This document shows, piece after piece, positions 42,113 through 50,210 of a stretch of 64,000 bases of DNA. This DNA comes from Thermoplasmata archaeon (GTDB taxonomy: Archaea; Thermoplasmatota; Thermoplasmata; Lutacidiplasmatales; UBA184). How positions within the stretch are numbered: position 1 is the first letter of the stretch; every line of letters begins with the position of its first letter. The stretch is taken from NCBI GenBank assembly GCA_022749895.1, contig JAKIWS010000007.1, forward strand, positions 1 through 64,000, in the 5' to 3' direction. Position numbers and translations under genes: made by a program. The notes under the pieces are model-generated. The model did no database searches and was not told the origin of the DNA. It saw only the letters and a program-made list of their open reading frames with translations.

Positions 42113-42625
42113 ATGAACCGTTCCATCACATTCCTGGGCCTCGGCTTTCTGGTCCTCGCCGGGGGGTTGGTCGCGTACCCGGACCTGGTCTACGGCGCCG
42201 AGGTGCTCGATTTCGAGGTCGAGGTCGGCCTCCTGACGCTGCCCGCGGCCCTCTCGGTGATCCTCTGGGGTGCGGCGGCCCCCGACCCGCGCGTCACGAC
42301 CGTGCGGGGGGTCTTCGGGAACCCGGAGGAGAACATCGTCGGCCGGAAGCTCGACAAGAGCGCGGCGATCGCCGACGCCCGGTACCGACCGAGCCCGAAA
42401 GAACCGGTCAACTGTCGGCAGTGCTACACCTTGATCCCGCCGGAACTCGCCGACTGCCCGCGCTGCGGACGTCGCCGGGAGTGCCGCGGATGCGGCAAGC
42501 CGCTCTTCTTCCTCGCCGGCGCGGTCCGGTGCGCGCCCTGCCTGCACGACGAGGTCTACTGCAACTGCCCGCGGGTACGGCGCCCGACCACGGGCACCGG
42601 GCCGGCCCGGGTGGGGACCCGATGA
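42113..42625 (+). CDS. Membrane protein with C-terminal zinc ribbons
   Basis: A 170-aa protein. Two hydrophobic segments at the N-terminus (SITFLGLGFLVLAGGLV and LLTLPAALSVILWGA) are followed by a charged linker. A zinc-ribbon region then has CRQC, CPRCGRR, CRGCGK, CAPC and CNC pairs within ~60 residues, enough for two double-zinc ribbons. The cytoplasmic zinc module may bind nucleic acid or a protein partner. Its TGA overlaps the ATG of the RNase H-like gene, so the two are co-translated. ATG 42113 is preferred over GTG 42101. Confidence 0.72.
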   Translation: MNRSITFLGLGFLVLAGGLVAYPDLVYGAEVLDFEVEVGLLTLPAALSVILWGAAAPDPRVTTVRGVFGNPEENIVGRKLDKSAAIADARYRPSPKEPVNCRQCYTLIPPELADCPRCGRRRECRGCGKPLFFLAGAVRCAPCLHDEVYCNCPRVRRPTTGTGPARVGTR

Positions 42626-43128
42626 CCGAGGCCCCGCTCGATTCCCACCTTCCCCGAGGCACGATCGTGAACGAGCCCGTCGCGCGCGTGCACTTCGACG
42701 GAGCGTGCCAGCCGCCCCGTGGCGGGGGGGTCGCGACGTTCGGTTTCGTGGTCGACGGGACGAACCTTTCCCACACCGACAAGGGCCTGGCGGTGCCCCC
42801 GTGGTCACCCAACGCGACCAACAACGTGGCGGAGTACGTCGCCGCGATCCGCGCGCTCGAGTGGCTGCGCGGACGGAGTTTTTCCGGAATCGTCGTTGTG
42901 ATCGGCGACAGCCAACTCGTCATCCGTCAGATGAACGGGGAGTATGACGTGAAGGCGGAGCATCTGAAGGCGTACCATGCTCACCTCCAGCGGCTCGTGC
43001 AGGAATTCAAGGAGGTTCGATTCGAGTGGGTGCCGCGCGAAGAGAATACGGAGGCCGACCGGCTCTCGAAGGAGGCGTTGATCGACGCTCTCCCCGCCGC
43101 CCGGAAGCTCCGCCCGAATCTCGACTGA
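42622..43128 (+). CDS. RNase H-fold protein (RNase HI-like)
   Basis: A 168-aa protein with the RNase HI-type core. ARVHFDGACQPPRGGGVATFGFV supplies the first Asp, NNVAEYVAAIRALEWL the Glu, VVVIGDSQLVIRQMNGEY the second Asp, and WVPREENTEADRLSKEAL the last Asp, so all four catalytic carboxylates are present. These enzymes cut RNA in RNA-DNA hybrids. The ATG start overlaps the upstream stop (ATGA). GTG 42667, just before the first strand, is an alternative internal start. Confidence 0.87.
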   Translation: MTEAPLDSHLPRGTIVNEPVARVHFDGACQPPRGGGVATFGFVVDGTNLSHTDKGLAVPPWSPNATNNVAEYVAAIRALEWLRGRSFSGIVVVIGDSQLVIRQMNGEYDVKAEHLKAYHAHLQRLVQEFKEVRFEWVPREENTEADRLSKEALIDALPAARKLRPNLD

Positions 43129-43413
43129 GTTCGCCCGACCCGGACGGCGGGGCTCGAGAACGAGTCCGCCGTCACCCGGCCCCCAGGTGGGGCCGGTCGG
43201 CGCTGGGCTAACCCCAGCGAACGGTGTATACGAGGGTCCGGCCTTCGAGGGCCGCGCGCGCACGCGCGGTGTCGACGAACGTTGCGAACTCCGCGGCCGC
43301 TGCAGGACTCAAGCGCGGTCGGATCCCGACGCCGCGAGGGCTCCCGGTGCCGAGGATGGAGCGGGGGCGCGGAGGTCCGGGTGGGTTGATGAACGAATCA
43401 GCGGGGGAGCGGT
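43129..43413. other. Non-coding or degraded stretch
   Basis: The region after the RNase H-like gene holds no convincing gene. A minus-strand frame ends at 43208 with AAAAEFATFVDTARARAALEG, which looks compositionally gene-like and may be a remnant, but no start, domain or neighbour supports it. Confidence 0.35.
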
Positions 43414-43575
43414 TCACCGGCGCCCCCAGTTGACCGCGCGTTCGATCAGTTGCTGGTACGAGGTCCCCTCCGGGATGCGCGGGATGTAGGCGAGAGGTGA
43501 GGACGTATCCAGGTCCGGTTCTTCCGGAGCGCCGAGAGCGGCGAGTGGGATCAACGACGACTTGGTCACGGCCAC
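43414..43575 (-). CDS. Candidate small protein of 53 aa
   Basis: A short minus-strand frame from GTG 43575 ending in TGA at 43414. Supporting features are a GGAGGG sequence 7 nt before the GTG and a TATA-like CTTTATGTA about 33-41 nt upstream. The product is acidic in the middle (GAPEEPDLDTSSPLAYI) and ends in a helical YQQLIERAVNWGRR, an arrangement seen in small antitoxin-like proteins. No family recognised and no toxin partner seen. Confidence 0.4.
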   Translation of the reverse strand: MAVTKSSLIPLAALGAPEEPDLDTSSPLAYIPRIPEGTSYQQLIERAVNWGRR

Positions 43576-43695
43576 GTATATCCCCTCCAATTGTCAGACA
43601 GATGTCGTACATAAAGCCCAAAGCTCCTCAGGAAGGTAGGGGGTTGGGTTGGACTCCCTCTCGGAGATCCGCGGCCGACAAATGGCCGACACACC

Positions 43696-43720
43696 CCCCC
43701 ATTTCCACTGGAAAAGGGGG
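43696..43720. repeat. 25-bp palindrome, copy 1 of a repeat flanking the Kelch gene
   Basis: CCCCC-A-TTTCCA-C-TGGAAA-A-GGGGG is an inverted repeat with a 1-nt centre (43708) and a single A/A mismatch. Its first 20 nt recur exactly at 46191-46210 on the same strand. It lies 152 nt upstream of the Kelch gene. It could be an operator, a transcript hairpin or a recombination site. Confidence 0.8.
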
Positions 43721-43871
43721 CATCCCCCTCCCCCACCGACCGCCGGTTCTTCGAGGCGCTTCGGCTCCGATCCAGGGAGAGTGCGTTCCCCAACCACGGT
43801 AGGAAGTCGGAGAACGTTGAAGTAGCCGTGCCCCGTCGTCCGACTCCCCAGCTCCGGGGGCGGAAACAGGC

Positions 43872-46034
43872 ATGCGACGCGAAGAGTCCGAAGAGCGAAA
43901 CCCCAGCCGGCAGCGTCGGCGAGCCTCGTTCTGGGTGCTGCTCGTCATGGTGGTCGAGATCGGATCGTTCATGGCCGTCGGTGGCACCTCGGCCAGCCTG
44001 TCGTCCCACCTCGCTGCCTCGCCACGCCAGTCGACCCATGCCGTGGGGGCGGCGGAGACGTCGGCCGCGGTCGGATCGCTAGCGGCCGGTGGCGGCCCCG
44101 CTGGGGGCGATCCCGCCGCCTGCAACGTCGGAACCGATGGGGTCTCGGGTCAGTGCAGCCTTGGGGCTCCGACGGTCCCCCGCCCCTCCGCGTCTCCGTT
44201 GATCGCGACGACCCCTTCGTGGAATCTGGTGCCGCCTCACATTCCGCCGGCGCGGGAACTCGCGGCCATGACGTTCGACGCCAAGGATCACTACGACCTA
44301 CTCTTCGGAGGCTACGTCTCCGCCACGAACACCTTCCTCAACGACACTTGGACGTACTCGTCCGGCACGTGGGTCCAGCGGCATCCCACGGTTTCTCCCC
44401 CGGTGCGCGCCGGCGCCGCGATGGCCTACGACGCGTCGGATCACTACGTCCTTCTCTACGGGGGCGTGGGGACGACGGTCGCCCTGTCCGGAACGTGGAA
44501 GTACAGCGGCGGGAACTGGAAGTCTGTAGCCACCGGGACCAGCCCCGGCCCTCTCGCCTACGCGAGCATGGCCTACGACGCCAACGACAGTGCGATCGTC
44601 CTGTTTGGAGGGTACAACGCGACCGGGGGCAGCTCGGGAGCCACCTGGAAGTTCCACGCCGGAGTCTGGACGAACGTGACTCCCAATCCCTCTCCCAGTG
44701 CCCGCTTTGGGTCGAGCATGGCGTACGACGCCAAGGACGGTTGGGTGGTCCTCTTCGGTGGAGTCTCCGGCCTAACGACGATGGGGGACGGATGGAACTT
44801 CTCCCACGGCCACTGGAATTCCCTCCCGGCCTCCGGTGCACCGCCCGCCCGCGAGTTTGCCGCCTTGGCGTACAGCACCGCCGACGGCGTCTTGGTCCTG
44901 ACGAGTGGGGTGAACATCAACAACCAGCACACACCGGACACATGGACGTTCGTGGCCCAAGTGTGGACCAAGATGGGACCCGCGTTTCATCCTTCAACGC
45001 GATTCGCCGCATCGGCCGCCGACGGTCCGTCGGGTTCAACGCTCCTCCTCTTCGGCGGGCACCGCCCCACGGGGGCTGACATGAACGATACATGGAGCTA
45101 CACCACGAACTCCTGGCACCCCCTCATACCCCAGCTTCCCGCGGTTCGAAGCCGGGCTTCGATGGTCTACGATGAGGCGGACGGGTACGTCCTCCTGTTC
45201 GGCGGGGTCCATGGCTCGGCCCCTGTTGCGTTGTACGGCGATACGTGGACGTTCGGTCACGGGATTTGGAAGCATCTGCACACCGCGGTCTCCCCGCCGC
45301 CCCGATACGGCGAGGTGATGGCGTACGATCCGGTCGATGGGTACGTCGTGCTCTTTGGCGGGAGCATCGCCTCCGCCAACGTCGAATTGTCGGACACGTG
45401 GACCTTTGTCGGAGGCGTGTGGAGCCAACTCATCCTCTCCCCGTCGGCCACGCCGCCCGGGCTCGTCGGGGCGTCGATGACCTACGACGTGGCGGACGGC
45501 TACCTGCTACTTTTCGGCGGCAAGAACTTTACCGCGGCCCTCTACTCGAACCAGACCTGGACGTTCAGCAGCGGAGCGTGGACCGAGCTTTTTCCGGCCT
45601 CCGCCCCACCCTCGGTGAACGAGGGCAGCTCCATGGTCTACGATTCCTCCGACGGTCTTGTCGTGTGGTTCGGGTGGATCAACACGGGCGGTTTCACCGG
45701 AGTTCCCAAGACATGGGAATACTCTGCCGGGGTTTGGATTGACCGGACCGGCATCCAGACGTCGAGCCCTCTTGCTCGGTACGGGGCCGTCATGGTCGAC
45801 GACAGTTTCGATGGCTATGTGCTGCTGTTCGGAGGTCGGTCGTCGGCGAATGCCTCCGTCTACAACGATACCTGGAGCTTCGGCCTCCACCGATGGTCGC
45901 CGCTGACCCCCATGGTTCACCCGTCGGCGAGGTGGTTCGGGGAGGGCGTCTATGACGCGGCGGACAACAAGGTCGTCCTCCTCGGCGGAGTCACGGCTCC
46001 GACAACCTACCAGACCGACACCTGGACGTACTGA
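43872..46034 (+). CDS. Secreted Kelch-repeat beta-propeller protein
   Basis: A 720-aa exported protein. After a basic N-terminus a hydrophobic segment (SFWVLLVMVVEIGSFMAVGG, about residues 19-38) acts as a signal or uncleaved anchor. An Ala/Gly-rich linker follows. From about residue 115 to the end there are about eleven Kelch units of ~50 residues: MAYDA-x-D, then V-x-LFGG, then D-T-W-x-Y/F-x2-G-x-W. This is enough for one long or two stacked propellers. No C-terminal membrane anchor or PKD domain, unlike the protein at 35959. Flanked by two copies of a 20-bp repeat. Probably envelope-associated or released. Confidence 0.85.
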   Translation: MRREESEERNPSRQRRRASFWVLLVMVVEIGSFMAVGGTSASLSSHLAASPRQSTHAVGAAETSAAVGSLAAGGGPAGGDPAACNVGTDGVSGQCSLGAPTVPRPSASPLIATTPSWNLVPPHIPPARELAAMTFDAKDHYDLLFGGYVSATNTFLNDTWTYSSGTWVQRHPTVSPPVRAGAAMAYDASDHYVLLYGGVGTTVALSGTWKYSGGNWKSVATGTSPGPLAYASMAYDANDSAIVLFGGYNATGGSSGATWKFHAGVWTNVTPNPSPSARFGSSMAYDAKDGWVVLFGGVSGLTTMGDGWNFSHGHWNSLPASGAPPAREFAALAYSTADGVLVLTSGVNINNQHTPDTWTFVAQVWTKMGPAFHPSTRFAASAADGPSGSTLLLFGGHRPTGADMNDTWSYTTNSWHPLIPQLPAVRSRASMVYDEADGYVLLFGGVHGSAPVALYGDTWTFGHGIWKHLHTAVSPPPRYGEVMAYDPVDGYVVLFGGSIASANVELSDTWTFVGGVWSQLILSPSATPPGLVGASMTYDVADGYLLLFGGKNFTAALYSNQTWTFSSGAWTELFPASAPPSVNEGSSMVYDSSDGLVVWFGWINTGGFTGVPKTWEYSAGVWIDRTGIQTSSPLARYGAVMVDDSFDGYVLLFGGRSSANASVYNDTWSFGLHRWSPLTPMVHPSARWFGEGVYDAADNKVVLLGGVTAPTTYQTDTWTY

Positions 46035-46383
46035 TCATGGATCGGCGGCGAGGGTGAGGCGGACCGCGCGACCTTGGTCGCCTCTCTGAAGTTCGTTCGC
46101 CGACAACGGGACGGCCCCCTGGCTCGGCCCGTACCTGCCTGGAGCGCGCTCCGGAGGGTCGGCGCCTCGGGGTGGTGGGTGACGGGGGTGCCCCCATTTC
46201 CACTGGAAAAATGATTTCCTGGCTTCCGGCGAAACGCTGGCGGGATGGCCCGACTCCCCGCTGCAAAGGCAACGCGAGCGCGCTCCCGGCCCTCTCCCCG
46301 CCGCGACGGGGCGCTTGCCGAGCCCTCGAAGCTGCCTGGGTCCAGTGGCGAACAAGGATAATCTAGGAAACGCTCGACCGCCG
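46035..46383. other. Intergenic region with repeat copy 2
   Basis: A 349-nt stretch between the Kelch and LURP-one genes. Apart from the repeat at 46191-46210 it has no supported gene; open frames here have no recognisable sequence. Confidence 0.5.
46191..46210. repeat. 20-bp repeat, copy 2
   Basis: Identical to 43696-43715 (five C, ATTTCCACTGGAAAA). The TTTCCA-C-TGGAAA core is kept but the right GGGGG arm of copy 1 is missing. The two copies enclose exactly one gene, the 720-aa Kelch protein. Confidence 0.8.
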
Positions 46384-47004
46384 ATGGCCGGTTTGAGTCC
46401 GACGGCGCAGAACCTGGTTGAGGCACTTGCCAATCGTCCGTTGCTCCTCATGAAAATGAGGATACTTTCGCTCGGAAAGAACTACGACGTCATGGACGAG
46501 CAGAAAAACGTTCTCTGCACAATCGGTCTGGACGCCGGCCAAAATGTCACCGGTTCCCTCGTGAAGGGCGCGGTCTCCTCGTTGGCGGGGGACTACGTTG
46601 GCCGGTGGGCCGCGCGGTCCATGAAGTACACGTACACGGTCAAGGACGCGGCGGGCCAGGTCGCGATGACCATCAACAAGGGCTCGGGGGGCAACAAGGC
46701 GCTCTTCGACCTCGTGGATACGGGCTCGAACGTCGCGATCGGGACTATTCAGATGAAACGCGGCCTCATCGGGGGCCTCAAGGCGACGTGGGTCGCCCCC
46801 GGGGGCCAGACCACCATGATGACCAAGGGGAACATCATCCGCCGCAAGTACCGGATCGTCGATCCGGCGGGACGGGAGATCGGGCACGTGCGGCACAAGA
46901 TCCTGGCCATTCGCGATGTCTGGCAGCTCCAGCTCGAGGCCGGGATCAACCACCTGTACGGCGCGATCTTCGCGGCGATCCTCGATTTCGAAAAGAAGAT
47001 GTAG
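46384..47004 (+). CDS. LURP-one-related / Tubby-like beta-barrel protein
   Basis: A 206-aa protein with the repeating strand pattern of the LURP-one-related/phospholipid-scramblase fold. LLMKMRILSLGKNYDVMDEQKNVL opens it, KYTYTVKDAAGQVAMTINK and KYRIVDPAGREIGHVRHK repeat the strand-turn-strand unit, and a hydrophobic terminal helix (LEAGINHLYGAIFAAILDF) plugs the barrel. The family is often described as membrane-tethered, but its function in prokaryotes is unknown. ATG 46384 was chosen; an upstream GTG at 46315 adds residues without similarity. Confidence 0.8.
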   Translation: MAGLSPTAQNLVEALANRPLLLMKMRILSLGKNYDVMDEQKNVLCTIGLDAGQNVTGSLVKGAVSSLAGDYVGRWAARSMKYTYTVKDAAGQVAMTINKGSGGNKALFDLVDTGSNVAIGTIQMKRGLIGGLKATWVAPGGQTTMMTKGNIIRRKYRIVDPAGREIGHVRHKILAIRDVWQLQLEAGINHLYGAIFAAILDFEKKM

Positions 47005-47187
47005 GTCGCTGGTCAAGGGGCGCCGACGGGCCCACGTTTCCACCTTCGCCGGCCCCCCTACGTCCATCGCCTCTCCCCATCTCGCCCCGCCCGCTGAGCC
47101 GGAAGAGTGCGGGCTCGAGCCTCGCCGGCCGAGCAGGTCATCTCGAATCCACTCCGGCCCCAAATACGCCCCCGCCGTTGATTGCGC

Positions 47188-47781
47188 ATGCATCCGAGCG
47201 CACGCGTCTCCGAGATCATGACCCAACCGGTGATTCGCGTCCGCCCCGACGTACGCTTGGCCGAGGCCGCCCGACTGATGCGGGAGCACCACATTTCCGG
47301 CCTGCCCGTCACGGATAGCGACGACCGATTGGTCGGGATCATCAGCGAGATCGACATCCTGCGCACCCTCCACAAGGCCGCCGGTATCGCGAGCCCGCGG
47401 GGCATCCTCGGCCTCGTGCTGGAGGCATCTCCGGCCACCGGACCTGGCCTACTCGATGTCTGCCGACGTCGGCTCGAGAATGGCCTGGTAGCGGAATCGA
47501 TGACCGAGCGCGTGACGACGATCGATCCCGAGACGAGCCTGGGGGAAGCGGCGCGGCTCATCCAACTCAACGGCGTGAATCGACTCCCCGTGATCGACGT
47601 CGAGCGGCGCGTGGTGGGTATCGTCACGCGCTTCAACCTGGTCGAGGCGATTTCGGGCAAGCCGCGTGCCTCCCGAGGGCGTCTCGCACCCAAAGATCGG
47701 GCCCCGGCGCCGAAGGTGGGCAGCGCGGTGGCCGGTCGGCGTAGCGAGGAACGCCACCAACGAATCTGGGGCGGAGTCTGA
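47188..47781 (+). CDS. Tandem CBS-domain protein
   Basis: A protein of about 197 aa with two CBS domains. CBS1 is about residues 8-62 (VSEIMTQPVIRVRPDVRLAEA to GIISEIDILR) and CBS2 about 103-158 (ESMTERVTTIDPETSLGEA to GIVTRFNLVEA). CBS pairs bind adenosyl ligands and act as energy or regulatory sensors. The C-terminal ~35 residues are basic. ATG 47188 is used; an in-frame TTG lies two codons before. Confidence 0.88.
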   Translation: MHPSARVSEIMTQPVIRVRPDVRLAEAARLMREHHISGLPVTDSDDRLVGIISEIDILRTLHKAAGIASPRGILGLVLEASPATGPGLLDVCRRRLENGLVAESMTERVTTIDPETSLGEAARLIQLNGVNRLPVIDVERRVVGIVTRFNLVEAISGKPRASRGRLAPKDRAPAPKVGSAVAGRRSEERHQRIWGGV

Positions 47782-48363
47782 GACCTCTCCCGGCCCGGCT
47801 TCCCGACGCCTCGACCTCGGCCATCGCCCTCCGCGACCCGGTCCGGCCGGACACGATTCGGGAATTCGAAGCTCGAAGGCTCCCGCTTTGGTGGACGGGA
47901 AGACGGGACGTTCCCACGCGCGGGTCGCGAAACCCAGGAGGTTAGCAGGTGGGTCCGGAGGGGCTGACGACCCTGCTACGGGGCCAATTCGGGGGCAGAT
48001 CTCGATGGAGCCACCGATAGTCAGCCGTGCCCTGATCGTGGTCGATGACCTCTCCGGTACGACGGCCGAGGTCGTCGAAGCCTCTGCGCGTGGAGCGCGT
48101 CGGGTCCCCTGGGTCGAGGCCCGGCGCGGGAGCCACGCGACGGTCCGGCGGGGTGTTGGCCCGTATCGTGCATAGTCGACGCCGGTTCGTCCGGGGCGAT
48201 CGGGAGCGGTTCACCCGCACCGCCGAGTAGCTAGCCGGAGATCGCTCGCCCCCCTACCGGCGTTGCTCCCGCTGTCGTTGGTTCGGCGGCCGCCAGTGGG
48301 TCAACTCGTCTCGACCTGTGCATTATCTACCCGTCGAACGGGATGGGTGGCCGAGGGACCACC
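47782..48363. other. 582-nt region without a supported gene
   Basis: Open frames on both strands are short and Arg/Pro/Gly-rich. A 56-codon plus-strand frame from ATG 48005 (SRALIVVDDLSGTTAEVV) has a protein-like start but no recognisable continuation. No tRNA, CRISPR or RNase P RNA signature was found. Confidence 0.5.
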
Positions 48364-48957
48364 ATGGCTTCCGAAAGCGAAACGCCGAAAAGTTTGTGGG
48401 CAAGATACGCGTCGTCGATCAAGACACTGTTCCGGGTGCTGTTCGGAGCGGTGTGGCTGCTGGCGGGCTACTTCAAGTTCGTACCTGGCTTCGCGGCCAA
48501 CTTCACGGTCGCGAACGGCAGCACGCAGCCGGTCTGGCTCCAGGGCTGGTTCGGCTGGTGGGCGGGGATCGTGAACCCCAACCCCGTTCCGTGGGTCTAC
48601 CTGGTCGGGACGCTCGAGGTCCTCATCGGACTCGCGCTGATCTTCGGATTCATGCGCAAGCTCGCCTACGTGGGCGCTGGGCTCCTCGCGTTGTTCATCT
48701 GGGCGGTCCCCGAAGGATTCGGCGGGCCGTACGGCGGCGGCACGAACACCGACATCGGCACGGGATTCGTCTACTCGATGCTGGCGGTCTCGCTCCTGAT
48801 CATCAACGGGGTCTATGGACCGAGCCGCTGGAGCCTCGACTACTACATCGAGCGCTACTGGCCGAAGTGGGCGAAGCTCGCCGAAGTGAACGCCAAGGCG
48901 GTCACCCCGAACGTCCCGCCCGCGGCCACCTCCGAACCCGCACGGAGCGCAGCCTGA
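48364..48957 (+). CDS. DoxX/DoxD-family membrane protein
   Basis: A 197-aa four-helix membrane protein. TLFRVLFGAVWLLAGYFKF begins the DoxX fold; WVYLVGTLEVLIGLALIFG, YVGAGLLALFIWAVPEGFGG and GFVYSMLAVSLLIINGV are the remaining helices. An exterior-side loop (FTVANGSTQPVWLQGWF) follows helix 1, as in DoxD of thiosulfate:quinone oxidoreductase. DoxA and other respiratory genes are absent nearby, so the electron donor is unknown. Start ATG 48364. Confidence 0.83.
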   Translation: MASESETPKSLWARYASSIKTLFRVLFGAVWLLAGYFKFVPGFAANFTVANGSTQPVWLQGWFGWWAGIVNPNPVPWVYLVGTLEVLIGLALIFGFMRKLAYVGAGLLALFIWAVPEGFGGPYGGGTNTDIGTGFVYSMLAVSLLIINGVYGPSRWSLDYYIERYWPKWAKLAEVNAKAVTPNVPPAATSEPARSAA

Positions 48958-49065
48958 ACAAGAACGCCAGCGGAGGCCGGGCGAGCCTACCGCGCTCGGC
49001 CTCCCCCGCCCCCCCGGTTCTCGGAACGGTCCCCGGGGACCGGGGAAGCCATGTGCCTCAGGGGG

Positions 49066-50127
49066 CTAAGGCGAGGCCGGACCGGAAGCTTTCTCGGACG
49101 CCGGCGACATCGGGAGCGCCGCGCTCGCCGACGGTGCGGAGGCGGCGAGAGAGTCCCATCGTGCGAGCAGATGGAGCGTCTCCTCGCCCCGGTGGGAGAT
49201 TCGATACTCGTCCCCGAGGTGCCCCAAGAGGCCTTCGTCGACCAGGCGACGCAGATGGAACGCGAGCTTCGGAGAGTCGTCCAGACCGGCAGCTTGCAGG
49301 GCCTGCGTGAAGGAGATCGGTCCCTCGCCGGCCCGCTGGAGGACGGAGCGCCGGATGGGGTTCGATAGCGCTTCCATCGTCGAGCGGGTGGCGGGCCCGG
49401 CCAGCGCCGCCTGCAACTCCTCCCCCTCGGCCGCGGAGATCTTCGCCGGGTCGAACGTCACGACGAGCGGTCCCCGCTCGCCCAGCGTTTCGCGGATGGA
49501 GCGGACGAACCGGACCAGCCCCGCGCGCGCGTCTCCGTCGAAATACCGGTCGACGCCCTCGATCAGGATGCCCGGCTTCGGATGGTTCGGGAGGAAGCTC
49601 TCCACGCCGTCCCGGACCAGCGACGCCTCCGCCGGCGAGTCGAAGACCGTTACGCCCTTCTGGGGGGGCGCCGGTCCGTGACGGACCCGAAGGACCTCGA
49701 GGCCCTCCTCAGTCCATCGTCGAACGATCGCTTCGAGGTGGGCCGACGGCTCACCCCGTCCCTGGAACCGGATCTCCCGGGCGGCCAGAGCGAGCGTCTT
49801 CTGGACCTGGTCGATTCGGAACGGCTTCTGGATGTAGTCGAAGGCGCCCATCTTCATCGCGTCGACCGCGGTGTCGACCGTCGCAAAGCCGGTGATCATG
49901 ACGACGAGCGTCCGGGGCCAGCGGCCCCGCACTTCTCGCAGGAGCTCGAGCCCGCTGTGCCGCGGCATCTTAAGGTCGGTAAAGACGAGGTCGGGGGGGT
50001 CGACCGCGAGCGCCTCGAGCGCCCGAGGGACCGACGGCGCGATCCCGACCTCGTGGCCGTCTTGTTCCAGGAGGTCCGCGAGCTCCTGACGGAACACCGC
50101 GTCGTCGTCGACCACGAGAAGGCGCAT
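49066..50127 (-). CDS. Response regulator: REC + DUF835 + winged helix
   Basis: A 353-aa three-part regulator. REC (residues 1-120) has the acidic pair VVDDD, phospho-acceptor Asp51 in LVFTDLKMP, Thr in VVMITGFATVD and the Lys in YIQKPF. A DUF835 module follows (about 125-245; VTVFDSPAEASLVRDGV to LVVTFDPAKIS), a domain frequent in Thermoplasmata signalling proteins. The C-terminal ArsR-like winged helix (MEALSNPIRRSVLQRAGEGPISFTQAL then LAFHLRRLVDEGLL) suggests DNA binding. It lies 83 nt downstream of the histidine kinase gene and is its likely partner. Confidence 0.9.
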   Translation of the reverse strand: MRLLVVDDDAVFRQELADLLEQDGHEVGIAPSVPRALEALAVDPPDLVFTDLKMPRHSGLELLREVRGRWPRTLVVMITGFATVDTAVDAMKMGAFDYIQKPFRIDQVQKTLALAAREIRFQGRGEPSAHLEAIVRRWTEEGLEVLRVRHGPAPPQKGVTVFDSPAEASLVRDGVESFLPNHPKPGILIEGVDRYFDGDARAGLVRFVRSIRETLGERGPLVVTFDPAKISAAEGEELQAALAGPATRSTMEALSNPIRRSVLQRAGEGPISFTQALQAAGLDDSPKLAFHLRRLVDEGLLGHLGDEYRISHRGEETLHLLARWDSLAASAPSASAALPMSPASEKASGPASP

Positions 50128-50210
50128 CGCGCCCGACGATGGATGACACCCGTGATAGACGTTGCGTTAGCGGGGTTGAGCGAACCGCTCGGGCGGGCCC
50201 GGAGGAACTC

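Noticed and set aside
42056-42808. Minus-strand frames opposite the zinc-ribbon/RNase H genes
   Set aside because: The plus-strand genes have complete motifs and coupled start/stop overlap; the minus frames have none.
43208-43413. Gene ending at 43208 with AAAAEFATFVDTARARAALEG
   Set aside because: Protein-like tail but no start, ribosome binding site or domain; could be a remnant, not supported as a gene.
47782-48363. RNase P RNA, SRP RNA or CRISPR in the 582-nt gap
   Set aside because: No GAGGAAAGT-type or SRP-loop motifs and no regularly spaced repeats were found.
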